A stretch of 64,000 bases of DNA. Source: Nymphaea colorata (Eukaryota > Streptophyta > Magnoliopsida > Nymphaeales > Nymphaeaceae). Below, one piece after another: positions 61,852-64,000 of this stretch. Under the pieces are notes generated by a model. It was not told the DNA's origin. It made no database searches and was given only the letters and a program-made list of their open reading frames with translations. Location: positions 7,263,503 through 7,327,502 of the forward strand of contig NC_045143.1 in NCBI RefSeq assembly GCF_008831285.2, read 5' to 3'. The translations under genes and the position numbers were made by a program. Numbering within the stretch: position 1 is the stretch's first letter; the number at the start of each line of letters is the position of its first letter.

Positions 61852-64000
61852 CTACAGTCTAAACAAATTGAACAGCCTTACACTATGTCATCGTGTCTGA
61901 CCAAAACTAAACTCATGAAAAATCTGTTAGGAGGGTGTCTAAGTTTTTTATCTCCATAAAAAAACTCTGTTTTATGAAAATTGGGTTTGCATGAAACTTA
62001 CATTCCATATCATCCAAATACCACCAAAAACTTGGTTTTGGAAGCAAAACCAGTTTTGGAGGGATCATCCAAACAGCCCCTTACTCTTTCGAGAGACTTT
62101 AGCCTTTTTAACTCAATCAATTCTACTAAGATTTATTTGCTGATTTCAGCTCGTAATTCTCTGAACATGTTCTCATTGTCGGATTCTTTAAGTAATGAAC
62201 GCAGGGAGCATTCCTCATTCCTCCCGGCCGATTTGTATCGGAATCAATTCTACTAAGATTAATGATAACGCCAAGTTAATGAAATCTGAAAGGTGTTTTA
62301 GATCAACAGGTGAAAATAAAAAAGGTTAAACGTATTTGCTAACGACATAAAAAAGGGAGGTGCGCAAAGTTATTGTCTGAAATTCACAAGTTTTTTTTTT
62401 TTCTTCACCAACTTGAGAGAGTAGAAGTAAGAGGGCAACTGACCGTAAGTAGTTGGATTATCTATCAATTCGTTGATGACGTTATAGAGAGACACAAACA
62501 CGAATTGAGAGCCGGGGAACGTTTCTGTAAATGTGTCAATGGAAGCATTCAGTCGACCATTGTACGTTCTTGAAGCAGAATCAAACGTTTCACTGCAACT
62601 TCCGTTGGTCATATCGCGCGCAACGGGGGTGCATCCACTTGATTCTGTAGAAAATACAATAAATTTTCGAGCTCCCAAACTGTACATCTTCTGCAAAGAT
62701 CGTAAGAAACAGCAGGTCAATCCGTTGGCTGAACCAGAAAAATTGGTTGGAGGGGTACTTGATTAAACAAACTCAAATCTGGTGGAACACTTTTATATAT
62801 ATATATATATATATAAGAATAAATATTTAAGATTTTTGTCTTCTTGTGTAAGGCGATTAGACTCGATCAAAAGCTTAAGAAACAAGAAAAGATATATTAT
62901 CACACTGTAACACTTATGCTTTAAAGTGGAGATGAAAAATATGTCTAAGCTTTTTTATATAATTAGGTTCTCTAGAGTCAATTTTGTTTTAAATAAAAAC
63001 GATCCACCTAACTAACTTAAAATTCGCAAAAAAACTAAATTAATTTGAATATTATTAAACATGTACTAATATGTACCATAATGCAAATCATGAACATCTA
63101 ATAATGTAGTTACGGATCTAAAACAACCATTTCTCCATGATATCATTTTAGGTGTATTTTTTAGTCTTGTTAATAAAATAACAGCTACTTAAATTTAATC
63201 AAAATATGAAATGTAGAAATTAAAGAAAGATGGGGTTTCGGATAAAGAGATGAAGCCACTGCCAGTCGACATTGACATCACAGGCACCAAAGATTGAGAT
63301 GTTATCTTTACCGTCGTACCTCAAATATTTTAGTTAATTGGGAAATTAGTAGATCCGTAAACTCTGGTATGTCGCACGACTCCCCGGTTTCGAAACACTG
63401 GTCCACGAAGTCATTGCCGCCGGTGTTGAACAAGAACAAGCTTTGGGCCAAGAAAGAAGAGAGGTTGCCTCCAAGTTGGGACTCCAAGTCCGGCAGAGTC
63501 TTGTTCTGGAAGAACAGAACTTGATAATGCAATGGCGTCACTATCTCCTGCAGTTCAAGTTAAAAATGAATAATTAGCATCTCACTACATACGCCATGAA
63601 CTATACAAAGATTTAGCTAAGTGAAATCAGAAGGTGTTATATTACCAAGTTAATAGAATTTATATGGCAAGATCAATAATGCCCACAAATGGAAAAAACT
63701 TGGAAACCAATACTTACCCCAGCGGTGCTGTTGTCGAGGATTCCCGTCCCAGCGGAGCCGAAATTAACTCCATCGAGTATTCTTTCCCCGGTACTGTTGG
63801 GATCCCTTGAGCATGCAATCAGATGCTCAAAACCCAGACTCTCGGCAACGCAATCGGCCAAGTTCCGGGCATTAGAGAACCTGCCGGTGACGGCAAAGAA
63901 GTCCATGTTATACGGCAGGTAATCGGCGACAGCAGTAGAATTGGGCAGATAGTCATTGTTGCCGCAGTCAACTATAGAGTCCCCAAAAATGAACAGTGCT
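60753..64000 (-). CDS. GDSL esterase/lipase, partial (first exon leaves the window)
   Basis: On the minus strand the exons are beyond 64000 to 63718, 63547-63320, 62690-62444 and 61051-60753, with phases 0, 0 and 1. Introns are 170, 629 and 1392 bp. The visible part of exon 1 starts inside block I, ALFIFGDSIVDCGNND, so the signal peptide and start lie outside the window. Block II is VNFGSAGTGIL. Block III is GGND in exon 2. Block V is DGGHP in exon 4. Exon 4 opens GYDN where its relatives have GFDN or GFxx. The CC pair and two further cysteines are present. It is closest in wording to the 28.2-38.7 kb lipase (DCGNNDYLP, ACSRDPN, LFLFNTGGND). It is predicted to be a secreted ester/lipid hydrolase of unknown substrate. 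Confidence 0.9.
61615..62080. mobile_element. Tourist-like MITE in intron 3 of the partial lipase
   Basis: The left end GGGTGCGTTTGGATGACAC and the inverse of the right end GGGGCTGTTTGGATGATCC are imperfect TIRs. CTA on the left and TTA on the right are near the TWA target of PIF/Harbinger elements. AAACCTGGTTT-type words recur inside, and a TA microsatellite (61816-61848) sits in the middle. Confidence 0.6.

Overview
The window is nuclear DNA from a flowering plant. It has signal-peptide GDSL esterase/lipase genes split by GT-AG introns, an oleosin, a captured piece of a plant cellulose synthase gene, and AT-rich intergenic DNA full of DNA-transposon, LINE and LTR-retrotransposon debris. I cannot name the species from the sequence.

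The backbone is a family cluster of five GDSL-type esterase/lipase genes. One is on the plus strand (5956-8849). Four are on the minus strand (13278-15215, 19762-24182, 28249-38728, and 60753 to the window end, where the first exon runs off). All five share one architecture: four coding exons with intron phases 0, 0 and 1. Exon 1 carries the signal peptide and the GDS block, exon 2 the GxND block, exon 3 opens with a (K/R/G)(L/M)Y.LGAR motif, and exon 4 carries the paired cysteines and the D-x-x-H-P catalytic block. Every splice junction I placed keeps the frame, and the four complete models give 368, 379, 386 and 376 residues. A short intronless oleosin (12154-12591, minus) lies between the first two lipases. 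Its upstream DNA holds a G-box and an RY core, as expected for a seed-maturation gene.

The rest is mostly mobile DNA. 1-5.8 kb is intergenic with an LTR-retrotransposon remnant near 3.1 kb. 9.5-10.4 kb has copia-like remnants. 17.5-27.6 kb has MITEs and two CACTA-like elements. The fourth lipase has introns of 4.0 and 5.2 kb filled with repeats, including a 759-bp palindrome-rich element with inverted ends and a 6-bp target duplication. 38.8-60.7 kb has no intact gene that I recognise. It contains a decayed L1-type LINE of about 6 kb (49.25-55.27 kb), a TIR element (55281-56992) that has picked up part of a cellulose synthase zinc-finger region, and a broken armadillo-repeat gene piece (58321-58668).

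The lipases are predicted to be secreted and the oleosin coats seed oil bodies. They share a lipid theme and a location, but nothing in the sequence shows that they act together. I found no clearly new biological system. The most unusual items are the cellulose synthase capture, the foldback element, the Asp-to-Ser change in the GDS block of the first lipase, and the LINE that ends in a CT repeat directly behind another LINE tail.
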